In this document: positions 1 through 6,614 of the stretch, one piece after another
How the letters are laid out: each line of letters opens with the position of its first letter
How positions within the stretch are numbered: position 1 is the stretch's first letter
Assembly: GCA_937893735.1 (NCBI GenBank)
Contig: CALBGD010000391.1
Location: 1-15,601 of the forward strand
Length of the DNA stretch: 15,601 nt
From: an uncultured Clostridia bacterium
GTDB lineage: Bacteria > Bacillota > Clostridia > Oscillospirales > Ruminococcaceae
Reading direction: 5' to 3'
The notes under the pieces: generated by a model
What the model was told of the DNA's origin: nothing
Seen by the model: only the letters and a program-made list of their open reading frames with translations
Database searches by the model: none
Position numbers and translations under genes: made by a program

Positions 1-246
1 TATACATGATACCATACATCATTATAGTAATTACGATACTGAGTATAAAAAACTTAAAATCTGGCCCTTGTGCATGGCAATATGTCACTTTCGTATGCTA
101 CAGAAGAATGAAGTTGTTGTTTTGTGAACATGCAGTAATTGGGTTTGTGAATCTTCCGGGGACGATGGTTTAATTTAGCGGCGTTATGTTTTCAAGCTTG
201 CGTGGTTCCGCAGATATTCTCTCGCGTCTTGATTTTCGTATAATAA
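1..246. other. Non-coding stretch left of the transposase remnant
   Basis: I see no convincing gene, RNA gene or repeat in this AT-rich stretch. It may be further decayed insertion-element sequence, because the transposase frame stops at 241-246, but no transposase residues can be read confidently here. Confidence 0.4.
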
Positions 247-465
247 ATCGTTCGGTGTATAGAACTGGTTGAGGACTACCGACATACTACGGAATTCCGC
301 AAGCTTTACAACCGCCGCAATGAAACAATTGAACATGTTTTTGCTGACGCAAAAGAAAAACACGCAATAAGATTTACATATTTCCGTGGCTTGACTCGTG
401 TCACTAACTGGGTCAGGCTTAAAATTGCTACTATGAATCTTAAAAAGTGTGTACTGCTTAGGTAG
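247..465 (+). pseudogene. IS1182-family transposase, 3' remnant
   Basis: Frame 1 reads through from 247 to a TAG at 463-465 and gives about 72 residues matching the C-terminal end of IS1182-type DDE transposases. The recognisable strings are VEDYRHTTEFRKLYNRRNET, then IEHVFADAKEKH, FRGLTRVTNW and ATMNLKK. In this family the segment holds the last catalytic glutamate (here the E of ETIEHVFADAKEK) and the conserved NLKK tail. Stop codons at 241-246 interrupt the frame just upstream, and there is no start codon, so this is a dead fragment without the rest of the DDE domain. The frame may have shifted after the NLKK tail, since the +1 frame stays open well past 465. The rest of the element is either outside the window or deleted. 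I recognise the family from the protein motif; the exact IS cannot be named. Confidence 0.82.
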
Positions 466-532
466 ATATACTGTTTTTCATTGTTTTCCTTGTCACGCTT
501 TTTGGCTTTTGGATTCCTCGCTGCTTTATATT

Positions 533-573
533 CGAAAAAACATCTTTCTTTTTCTACGAAAGATGTTTTTTCG
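533..573. repeat. Perfect 16-bp inverted repeat (hairpin)
   Basis: The arm CGAAAAAACATCTTTC (533-548) is matched exactly by GAAAGATGTTTTTTCG (558-573) around a 9-nt loop. The right arm ends in a T-run, so on the plus strand it could act as a terminator for the transposase transcript. It sits 68 bp beyond the transposase stop, where IS1182 elements often carry hairpins. Its A/T symmetry means it could also work on the minus strand. Confidence 0.7.
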
Positions 574-582
574 ACAGTCTGG

Positions 583-609
583 ATCCCCGGATATTCCGGG
601 GATTTTTTT
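583..609 (+). terminator. Intrinsic (Rho-independent) terminator
   Basis: An 8-bp G+C-rich stem, ATCCCCGG (583-590) with CCGGGGAT (596-603), surrounds a 5-nt loop and runs directly into seven T residues (603-609). This is a standard plus-strand terminator. It would end transcription coming from the insertion-element remnant and isolate the small operon that starts near 775. Confidence 0.85.
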
Positions 610-738
610 CGTTGATACAAAAATAACTGGCACTTCTCTGATTTTTGTCAGCACAAGGTGGTCAATAAATCCATTTATTCCGTATTACTGCGTCACCAAT
701 CTGACGAAAACAGTGACGAAATTTACTGCATTACGACA

Positions 739-767
739 TTTACAATTTTGATCCCTTGAGATATAAT
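739..767 (+). promoter_or_regulatory. Sigma-A-type promoter of the small two-gene unit
   Basis: A -35 box TTTACA (739-744) and a perfect -10 box TATAAT (762-767) are separated by 17 bp. The start of transcription is expected near 773-775, giving a leader of about 60 nt before the first gene. Confidence 0.75.
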
Positions 768-776
768 ATAGACACA

Positions 777-795
777 AAGAGGAAATAAACCTCTT
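777..795 (+). promoter_or_regulatory. Small dyad at the expected 5' end of the mRNA
   Basis: AAGAGG (777-782) pairs with CCTCTT (790-795) around a 7-nt AT loop, only a few bases after the predicted transcription start. It could be a 5'-stabilising hairpin or a repressor site overlapping the start. The stem is only 6 bp, so this is tentative. Confidence 0.35.
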
Positions 796-834
796 GAGGA
801 CCAATCAGAAAGTGAATTGAAAGGACGATGCATT

Positions 835-1104
835 ATGTTGAAAACGATTCTTGGAACGATTCTCGAGGAAATGTCAGGCGAATGTTCAATGCCCAATATT
901 CCTACCCCGACAATGGGCGGAGAGGTGTGGTGGAACGACCTCGCGGAATACAACGGTTGGCGGCTTCAGCAGAACACCCTTACCCAGCACGCGCGTATAC
1001 TTGATCCTGACGATGTGCGCAGGGCGTGGGGTTCAGTTTCCGCCATGAAGCAGCAGTTCCTGATGATTGCGGGAACTGGAAGCAGAAAGAACCACCTTTT
1101 CTGA
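835..1104 (+). CDS. Small conserved-looking protein of unknown function (89 aa)
   Basis: I do not recognise this gene with certainty. I chose ATG 835 because AGGA (822-825) lies 9 nt upstream; an in-frame TTG at 817 would add six residues but has no good ribosome binding site. The protein has no membrane segment. Its centre is rich in aromatic and polar residues, with the run GGEVWWNDLAEYNGWRLQQN followed by HARILDPDDVRRAWGS, which reads like a compact folded domain. The gene ends in clustered stop codons (TGA TAA TGA). It is the first gene of a promoter-proximal pair and lies 65 bp before the glycine-zipper gene, so the two are probably co-transcribed. A role as regulator or partner of the membrane-like protein is possible but only inference. 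Confidence 0.7.
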   Translation: MLKTILGTILEEMSGECSMPNIPTPTMGGEVWWNDLAEYNGWRLQQNTLTQHARILDPDDVRRAWGSVSAMKQQFLMIAGTGSRKNHLF

Positions 1105-1169
1105 TAATGACAGCGAAGCAGCTGCATTAACTTTAACGTTAATTTCACAATCATCAAGGAGGAAAAAAC

Positions 1170-1427
1170 ATGAGCAAGGCAATTGAAAATGGCATGGCAG
1201 GCGCAGGTTTAGGCGGAATCATCGGTGGAGCGCTCGGAACGGTCCTTACCGGCGTTACATTTCTTATTCCAGGACTGAATATAGTTGTGGCTCCAGTGGC
1301 GCTTGCCGCTACAGTGGCTGCAGCGACAACGGTCACCGTGTCGGGATCTGCACTCGGTACGGTAATAGGCGGCACCGCAGGCACAATAAGCGGAGCCATA
1401 GAGGATTCAAAGGCGGACAGAAAATGA
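1170..1427 (+). CDS. Small hydrophobic glycine-zipper protein (85 aa)
   Basis: The start is well supported: AAGGAGG (1156-1162) lies 7 nt before ATG 1170. The protein is mostly Gly, Ala, Val, Thr and Ile, with two glycine-zipper segments (GAGLGGIIGGALGTVLTG near the N terminus and GSALGTVIGGTAGTISGA near the C terminus). They flank a hydrophobic centre broken by a PGLN turn. This is consistent with a membrane hairpin or self-assembling membrane protein. Only the ends are polar (MSKAIEN and EDSKADRK), and there is no cleavable signal peptide. Glycine-zipper proteins include channels, holin-like and toxin-like proteins as well as harmless structural ones; nothing here decides between them. It forms a pair with the gene before it and ends 16 bp before the convergent minus-strand gene. 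Confidence 0.78.
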   Translation: MSKAIENGMAGAGLGGIIGGALGTVLTGVTFLIPGLNIVVAPVALAATVAAATTVTVSGSALGTVIGGTAGTISGAIEDSKADRK

Positions 1428-1443
1428 TAACGTTCCCGACCGA

Positions 1444-3345
1444 TCAGGTCTTGTCGGAGATCGTAGGCAGGTGATCAGGCATATATCCGATAACGACGCG
1501 CTGTATCTGCTCGTCGTAGTAGAAATATATGCGGATCCAGTGCTGCGGACTTACGCCGTATTTTATGTGATATCCAAGCTGTCTGCGGCCGTCTTCCATA
1601 GGCACTGAATAATCGTCCTGGAACATATTCAGCGCTTCCTTGCCGCAGCCCTGGACCTGCCAGCCGAATTCCTCTGCATAGAGCCTGAACTTGTCATCGG
1701 TGATCCTGCTCTGTCTGTACAGTCCGTATCCATGAAGGAAGAATATTCCGTCGCAGAGCACTGACATGTTGACCGTGCGTGGGTATTTCTTCAGCGAGAA
1801 AATTGCATTGCTGTGAAGAAAGATCGTGTCGGCAAAATCGGTTTCTATCCACCGGGCAATGTCGTCTTTGCTGACTGGAAAACGGGCGGCGGCACGGGAT
1901 TTTTCCTTGTAGAATTCCAGCGAGGGAAGCATTCTTCTGGCAGTATTCTTCAAATCTGAAAGGTCTTTTTCGAGCATTGATATGGCGCTTGTTTTCCGTT
2001 CGAGTTCTTGCTGGAGTGCTGTTATCTGTTTAGCCTGGCGGCGTAGCTCAAAGACGCTTGAATTTGCGTCCCTAGCCTGTTCTTCGAGGTTTTTTAGTTT
2101 TCTGTGAAGCTCTTCGACTTCTGCTTTCAGCAGGGAGTTTTCTTCCTGGGAGGTCAGTTTCTCAAGGCGGCGGTTATGGTATTCCATTATTCTTGCGTCG
2201 TATGTGAACAGAATATCGCCCCAGTCTATATTTCGACGCATTGGGTAAAGTGAAAGCCCATAATGGATAGCGCACTCGGTTTCTTTGATTTTCCCGGACA
2301 GGTCGGAGAAGCGGAATATATCGTTTGCGTCCTTATATAGAATAAGGATATCGCCTTTTTTGAGATCTTGGCAAAAGTTTGAGCGGATCATGCCGAACAT
2401 GTCATCGGAGGCTTTGCACACAAATGCAAAGGAAGCAGCCGACGTTGCAATCCTGTCAGCGTCCACAGTATCCGGGACAATCATATTAGGAGGTATGTCC
2501 CGTTCCACTGTCCTGTTAGCGGCCGAAGTTTCGTCCTCTGTGCGTAATGGGGAAATTAGTTTTATCCCCAACCGCTCCGTATTCAGCTTCAGCGTTGCGG
2601 AAAAGCGGTTTGGTCCGGCTGGTATTCCATATAATAGATCCGTGGCATTGGGTAGTTCTATATCCGGCATTTCCGGGAGCTTTTCAATGGCGGCAGGCTG
2701 GGTGATGATTACTATTGGCAACTCTCTGTGGGAATCGTTGACGGCTTTCTTTATCCGCTGCATTTCTTTTGACGAGGTGATGGCTATGGAGGAGTCTGTT
2801 ATATTCAGAATATGGCGAAGTCCAATATTCTTGTTCCGGTACAATGCCTTTACGACAGATGGCCGGAACACTTCGCATATCTCTTTCGTGTCTTCTGGTT
2901 CGGAATATATTGTCTGAAAACCGATTTCAACGTATTTCGCGGCTATGCGGTAGGAGATATAAGTTTCAAAATTTCTTCCCAGAACGGGCTTCCGTTCCTG
3001 GGGCGTCCCCGGATTTGCCCCCATATCGTCCTCGGAGAGGCAGAATGCCCACAGTTCATTCTTTTCCGAGTACACCACGTCTAGCGTAAATCCAAGGGTC
3101 AGCTGAAAGGACCTGAGCATTCCCAAATCAAAGTTCTCATACTCTTCCGGTTCGGGCAGGCACAGTTCATCGGGAATGCTATCGTACTGGGAGAGCCTTC
3201 CGCGAAGCCATGCGAAGGTTTCCAGAACGCAGATGATCAATACTTTTTCGGGCGGCAGGCTTTCGTTTATCGTTCTTGCATGAAGCTGGTATGTAGGGAA
3301 ACGTCGTTTGTTCACAATCTTTGTGGTTTTGTACGGATATTCCAT
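1444..3345 (-). CDS. Coiled-coil protein of unknown function (633 aa)
   Basis: I do not recognise the family. The start ATG (complement of 3343-3345) has AAGAAGG 7 nt upstream on the minus strand, and a good promoter lies just beyond. The N-terminal 300 or so residues look globular, with alternating hydrophobic strands and helices and no known catalytic motif. Residues about 392-470 form a coiled coil with heptads (LLKAEVEELHRKLKNLEEQ and similar). The C-terminal 140 residues look like a compact alpha/beta domain ending in HWIRIYFYYDEQ then RVVIGYMPDHLPT. That strand pair resembles small RelE/ParE-like folds, but only superficially. There is no signal peptide or membrane segment, so it is probably cytoplasmic. 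It diverges from the TerY-P operon and shares its intergenic region, so it is likely an accessory subunit or sensor of the same system. Confidence 0.85.
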   Translation of the reverse strand: MEYPYKTTKIVNKRRFPTYQLHARTINESLPPEKVLIICVLETFAWLRGRLSQYDSIPDELCLPEPEEYENFDLGMLRSFQLTLGFTLDVVYSEKNELWAFCLSEDDMGANPGTPQERKPVLGRNFETYISYRIAAKYVEIGFQTIYSEPEDTKEICEVFRPSVVKALYRNKNIGLRHILNITDSSIAITSSKEMQRIKKAVNDSHRELPIVIITQPAAIEKLPEMPDIELPNATDLLYGIPAGPNRFSATLKLNTERLGIKLISPLRTEDETSAANRTVERDIPPNMIVPDTVDADRIATSAASFAFVCKASDDMFGMIRSNFCQDLKKGDILILYKDANDIFRFSDLSGKIKETECAIHYGLSLYPMRRNIDWGDILFTYDARIMEYHNRRLEKLTSQEENSLLKAEVEELHRKLKNLEEQARDANSSVFELRRQAKQITALQQELERKTSAISMLEKDLSDLKNTARRMLPSLEFYKEKSRAAARFPVSKDDIARWIETDFADTIFLHSNAIFSLKKYPRTVNMSVLCDGIFFLHGYGLYRQSRITDDKFRLYAEEFGWQVQGCGKEALNMFQDDYSVPMEDGRRQLGYHIKYGVSPQHWIRIYFYYDEQIQRVVIGYMPDHLPTISDKT

Positions 3346-3369
3346 ATTTCGGCCTTCTTTCGATAATTT

Positions 3370-3404
3370 TCTCTGCTTTTAATTTTACCACAAAAACGCA
3401 GAGA
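3370..3404 (-). promoter_or_regulatory. Inverted repeat flanking the -10 box of the minus-strand gene
   Basis: TCTCTGC (3370-3376) and GCAGAGA (3398-3404) form a perfect 7-bp dyad with a 21-bp centre. The dyad brackets the minus-strand -10 box at 3382-3387, so a dimeric repressor bound here would block the promoter. The role is inferred from position. Confidence 0.45.
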
Positions 3405-3410
3405 TTACAA
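3382..3410 (-). promoter_or_regulatory. Promoter of the divergent coiled-coil gene
   Basis: Read on the minus strand, TTGTAA (complement of 3405-3410) and TAAAAT (complement of 3382-3387) are separated by 17 bp. A TGG precedes the -10 box, making it an extended -10 promoter. The gene starts about 37 bp downstream. Confidence 0.65.
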
Positions 3411-3495
3411 TAGCCGACTGGTTTAAATATGACTGAGTGTGGATCATGTTCCATTAACAATTACTACAGTATTTTCTAAAAAATAAGGAAATATA

Positions 3496-3524
3496 TTGAA
3501 ATGTGTGTCGCATTGTGGTATAAT
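3496..3524 (+). promoter_or_regulatory. Main promoter of the TerY-P/helicase/McrB operon
   Basis: TTGAAA (3496-3501) and a perfect TATAAT (3519-3524) are 17 bp apart, with TGG directly before the -10 box (extended -10). This is the best promoter in the window. The start is expected near 3531, which gives a leader of about 120 nt before the VWA gene. No other clear promoter or terminator appears in the operon to its right. Confidence 0.82.
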
Positions 3525-3540
3525 TAATGTGAACAATTAT

Positions 3541-3571
3541 AAATCTGACAACCAGGAGACGTTTCAGATTT
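3541..3571 (+). promoter_or_regulatory. 8-bp inverted repeat in the operon leader
   Basis: AAATCTGA (3541-3548) is matched exactly by TCAGATTT (3564-3571) around a 15-nt loop that contains CAGGAGAC. It lies about 10 bp after the expected transcription start, so it could be an operator that blocks early elongation or an RNA hairpin in the leader. There is no T-run after it, so it is not a classic attenuator. Confidence 0.5.
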
Positions 3572-3649
3572 GTTCGGCGCAGATAAGCGTACTTGGGTTT
3601 GGCAAAATGCTGAAGCCAGAATAAAAGAAATAAAGTGAGGATTTGTATC

Positions 3650-4387
3650 ATGGCAATTTCAACAAATGAGTTCATTAACAATCAGAAACGCCAGAAACCG
3701 GTCATACTCATTCTGGACACCAGCGGATCAATGGACTGCGAAGGCAGGATAGATCAGCTTAACCGCGGAGTGAGAGGCCTTCTCACAGACCTTGCAAAGA
3801 TACGCTCTGCCTCGGTGGAAATGTGTATTTCTATCATAGAGTTCGGCGGAGATAATGCAACACTCGCCGTTGACTATACAAAGCTGCGTGATGTCAGGTG
3901 GACAGATCTGCGACCGCATGGCTGTACTCCGCTTGGATCGGCGCTCATGCTTGCCAAGGACATTATTGAGGATAAGTCGAAACTCAGCACTAATGCATAT
4001 CGCCCTACCGTCATACTGATGTCCGATGGCATCCCAACTGATGATTACGAAGAGGCAATGGTGAAATTCACCACAACGGGCAGAACAGCGAAATGCGACA
4101 GATTCGTTGCTGCGGTACAGGGTGCTGATGAAAATGTTCTGGCATGCTTCGTGAAGGATAAGGAGTCCCACTTCTTCAGAGCCGAAAACGCAGGAGATAT
4201 CTGCGAATTCATGAAGTTTATGAGTTCCAGTATAGTGAACAGTTCTACCAACTCAGATAAGAACAAGACGCCTGTAAAGGATATCCAGTGCGAGGTAAAG
4301 GAAGAAGCAAAGAACCTCGATGACGACTGGGGTAATGATCTTGGCGATGATGTTTTTGGTATGTTTAATGGAATGATGAACAACTGA
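3650..4387 (+). CDS. TerY-like von Willebrand factor A (VWA) domain protein
   Basis: This 245-aa cytoplasmic protein is almost entirely a VWA domain. The metal-ion-dependent adhesion site (MIDAS) is intact: DTSGS at residues 23-27 (D23, S25, S27), T93 in CTPLG, and D126 in LMSDG. VWA proteins of this kind act as metal-dependent scaffolds, and in TerY-P triads the VWA protein is encoded with a kinase and a PP2C phosphatase, as here. After residue 205 the tail is charged and ends in an acidic motif, LDDDWGNDLGDDVFGMF, that resembles repeats in the neighbouring kinase. I chose ATG 3650, about 8 nt after GTGAGGA (3635-3641); an in-frame GTG at 3635 would overlap that site. The stop and the next gene's ATG share one base (TGATG), which implies translational coupling. 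Confidence 0.93.
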   Translation: MAISTNEFINNQKRQKPVILILDTSGSMDCEGRIDQLNRGVRGLLTDLAKIRSASVEMCISIIEFGGDNATLAVDYTKLRDVRWTDLRPHGCTPLGSALMLAKDIIEDKSKLSTNAYRPTVILMSDGIPTDDYEEAMVKFTTTGRTAKCDRFVAAVQGADENVLACFVKDKESHFFRAENAGDICEFMKFMSSSIVNSSTNSDKNKTPVKDIQCEVKEEAKNLDDDWGNDLGDDVFGMFNGMMNN

Positions 4388-5097
4388 TGAATGAATGCGT
4401 TATTGGCGGGTATTCCCTCAGGGGGACAAGCCATATAGCAAACGGTCTTCCGAAGCAGGATTATGTCATTGTCAAGCGCAGACGCGGACTTGTTGTATGC
4501 GTAGTGGCAGACGGTCTTGGCTCGCACCGGAACAGCGCCATAGGGTCAAAGTGCGTCTGTGAGGCAGTTCTGACCGCTGCCAATCTCTTTCGCAGGGGGA
4601 TAACTGGCAGGGAGCAGGTGTTCCTTCAGATGGTAAGCTCCATATGGAACTGCATGATATACCCGTATTCCACGGGTGAGTGTGGTTCTACCTGCCTGCT
4701 TGCGGTCAGGTTTCCGGACGGCGATATTTTCATAGCGCAGCTTGGCGACGGGGCTATCGCATACGAATATGACGGGAAGATAGAGATACTCAGCGTCAAG
4801 GATGATGACTTCTTCAATCTCACTCAGTCTATACACAGTTCCCAAATTTCTGACTGGAAATGGAAGCTGTTCCGCAACGTAAGGGAACCGTTCAGACTGT
4901 ATATGCATACGGACGGGGTGAATATCCGAAGCGACAGGGCAGAGGAATTCTTCCACGCTTTTTTTGACGAGATTGATTCCAGAAAAAACCGTTCTGCGTC
5001 GGAAATAATACGCGGGATGCTTCTGGATATAGACAAAAGTACTTCAGATGATGATATGTCATTCGCCTGCATGACGATAAATACTTCCAGAGGTTAA
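4387..5097 (+). CDS. PP2C-family protein phosphatase
   Basis: The 236-aa protein is a single, short PP2C (PPM-type) metal-dependent Ser/Thr phosphatase domain. The metal-binding motifs appear in order: D25 in KQDYV, D42-G43 in VVADGLGSH, D121 in AQLGDGAIA, D176 in HTDGVN, and the final aspartates in SDDDMSF (221-223). With all these acidic positions kept, it should be active with Mn or Mg. In TerY-P triads such a phosphatase reverses phosphorylation by the partner kinase, which here is encoded 1 nt downstream. The ribosome binding site is weak and the start overlaps the VWA stop, so it probably relies on translational coupling. No membrane segment or extra domain is visible. Confidence 0.92.
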   Translation: MNECVIGGYSLRGTSHIANGLPKQDYVIVKRRRGLVVCVVADGLGSHRNSAIGSKCVCEAVLTAANLFRRGITGREQVFLQMVSSIWNCMIYPYSTGECGSTCLLAVRFPDGDIFIAQLGDGAIAYEYDGKIEILSVKDDDFFNLTQSIHSSQISDWKWKLFRNVREPFRLYMHTDGVNIRSDRAEEFFHAFFDEIDSRKNRSASEIIRGMLLDIDKSTSDDDMSFACMTINTSRG

Positions 5098-5098
5098 T

Positions 5099-6598
5099 AT
5101 GGTAAAGAGTGTATTTGACGAGAACGGTATCAAATATGAACTGATGAGGAAGCTCGGTGAGGGCGGACAGGGAGCAACTTATCTGACGAAAGACCCCGGC
5201 GTACTTATAAAGCTCTCCAATCAAAGTGAAATGTATGACGAATACATCGAACTGATTGATGAAATAAGGAGCCTTCCCATCACGCAAGATATGCATATCG
5301 CCTGCCCGGTATATGTGCTTATAAAACAGTGCGGATATGTGATGCAGATGATGTCTGATATGCATGGTATTGACGAACTTATACTGGATGTGATGGAAGC
5401 AGAGTCCACGGTAGAAAAGCTGGATAAATACCAGAGTTCCGGGGGTCTGCGCCGTCGGCTCAGACTTCTGCTTCAGCTTGCCGGGATAATGGAGACCTTG
5501 AGACAGCGAAGCCTGGTCTATGCCGACCTCTCCCCATCGAATGTGTTCGTGTCCAGGGACGTGTCGCAGTCAGAGGTATGGCTGATCGACGCAGACAATA
5601 TCCGCTTCAGCACCGATGTGAGGAGTTCTTTCGGAACACCGGAATTCTGGGCGCCTGAGGTCAGAAATGGTGAATGCAACTCGATGTATGCGGACATTTA
5701 TTCTTTTTCCATTCTCGCACATCTGCTCCTGACAGGGCAGAAAGCGTTCTTTGGCAATGTGCTCTTCAAAGGCACTCGCTATGATGAAGATGCGCGTCAG
5801 ATTTCCGAAGAAACAGAGGATGACTGGGGAGTTGATGATTCCGGGGAAGAACTGGAGGACGATTGGGGAGTTGACGATTCCGGGGAAGAATTTGAGGACT
5901 CCTGGGATGATGAGGAAGACAACGGTGTATATTCGATGGCTGAAAAGGGACTTATCCCGTGGATAGACGACCCGGATAACCGTGACAATCAGAATCCTGA
6001 TGTGTTTATACGCCCCTATACAATAGACGAGGGTCTGTTCCAGTGCTTTAACGGAACGTTCTGCCGGAAGGGTCGCAGCGAGCCGCTTAGCCGTCCCACG
6101 CCGAAGCATTGGATAAAGGCACTGCGGAATGCGCTGAATAATGTTGTGGAATGCAGCTGCGGTTGGACATATTATGCCAGCGAACCAATGTGCCCGAGAT
6201 GTGAAAAAGTTCGTCCCAAATGCTGCATGATAAGCATTAGAACCGATGTCATGGAGGAAACGGAAAACGGCAGGAAACTGCTGTATTCAGACAAAAGGGA
6301 CGTCTTGGTGGTTGAAAGCGGAAAATCCGCCTGTCTGAACATGTCAGATATCAGACCGTATGCGGATTCCTATATTCCTGGAAAGGATCGGCCTGCGTTT
6401 GATTTCACATTTTCGCAGGGCGTGCTGGATATCGAGAATAAGGCTGGCTTGCCCAGCGTGATAATTGATGGCGGAGAAAAGTACCGGTTTGATTCCGGGC
6501 GCATGGCAAAGAGTTTGCTCCCCGGAGATTTCCGCCTGATAGTACCATCTGCGTCCGGCATTGACAGGATCAGAACAGTCACGGCAAGAGTGATTTGA
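5099..6598 (+). CDS. Ser/Thr protein kinase with acidic repeat and zinc ribbon (TerY-P type)
   Basis: The N-terminal kinase domain (about residues 10-290) is complete: glycine loop GEGGQG (20-25), likely ATP-anchoring lysine K38, catalytic loop YADLSPSN (D143, N148), metal-binding IDADN (D164 or D166), and GTPEFWAPE (179-187). It is therefore predicted to be active. An acidic insertion with a 13-residue tandem repeat (EDDWGVDDSGEEL/F, residues 240-265) interrupts the end of the domain. A zinc ribbon follows, C352-x-C354-x10-C365-x2-C368, then a beta-rich C-terminal region of unknown role. It is the kinase of the TerY-P triad; its substrates are likely the helicase, winged-helix or McrB proteins downstream, but that is inference. 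AGAGG (5089-5093) serves the ATG, only 1 nt after the phosphatase stop. Confidence 0.92.
   Translation: MVKSVFDENGIKYELMRKLGEGGQGATYLTKDPGVLIKLSNQSEMYDEYIELIDEIRSLPITQDMHIACPVYVLIKQCGYVMQMMSDMHGIDELILDVMEAESTVEKLDKYQSSGGLRRRLRLLLQLAGIMETLRQRSLVYADLSPSNVFVSRDVSQSEVWLIDADNIRFSTDVRSSFGTPEFWAPEVRNGECNSMYADIYSFSILAHLLLTGQKAFFGNVLFKGTRYDEDARQISEETEDDWGVDDSGEELEDDWGVDDSGEEFEDSWDDEEDNGVYSMAEKGLIPWIDDPDNRDNQNPDVFIRPYTIDEGLFQCFNGTFCRKGRSEPLSRPTPKHWIKALRNALNNVVECSCGWTYYASEPMCPRCEKVRPKCCMISIRTDVMEETENGRKLLYSDKRDVLVVESGKSACLNMSDIRPYADSYIPGKDRPAFDFTFSQGVLDIENKAGLPSVIIDGGEKYRFDSGRMAKSLLPGDFRLIVPSASGIDRIRTVTARVI
5816..5893 (+). repeat. 39-bp tandem repeat within the kinase gene
   Basis: Two near-identical 39-bp units (5816-5854 and 5855-5893) each encode EDDWGVDDSGEE plus L or F. 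A degraded third start (EDSWDDEED) follows. The repeat keeps the reading frame, so copy number could vary without disrupting the protein. Confidence 0.9.
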
Positions 6599-6614
6599 GT
6601 GAAGGAGGTTCACA

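Noticed and set aside
1436..1457. Weak hairpin CCGAC/GTCGG between the convergent genes as a terminator
   Set aside because: Only a 5-bp stem, no T-run on either strand, and the right arm is inside the minus-strand coding sequence.
2285..2917. 210-aa open frame on the plus strand inside the minus-strand coiled-coil gene
   Set aside because: It lies wholly antisense to a longer gene with a good start, promoter and coiled-coil structure, and its own translation shows no domain.
3529..3624. Possible 31-codon leader peptide (GTG 3529 to TAA 3622-3624) before the VWA gene
   Set aside because: The GTG lies at or before the expected transcription start and has no ribosome binding site; the dyad inside it better explains the sequence.
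4045..4527. 160-aa minus-strand open frame across the VWA/phosphatase junction
   Set aside because: Antisense to two clearly recognised genes; no start signal or recognisable domain.
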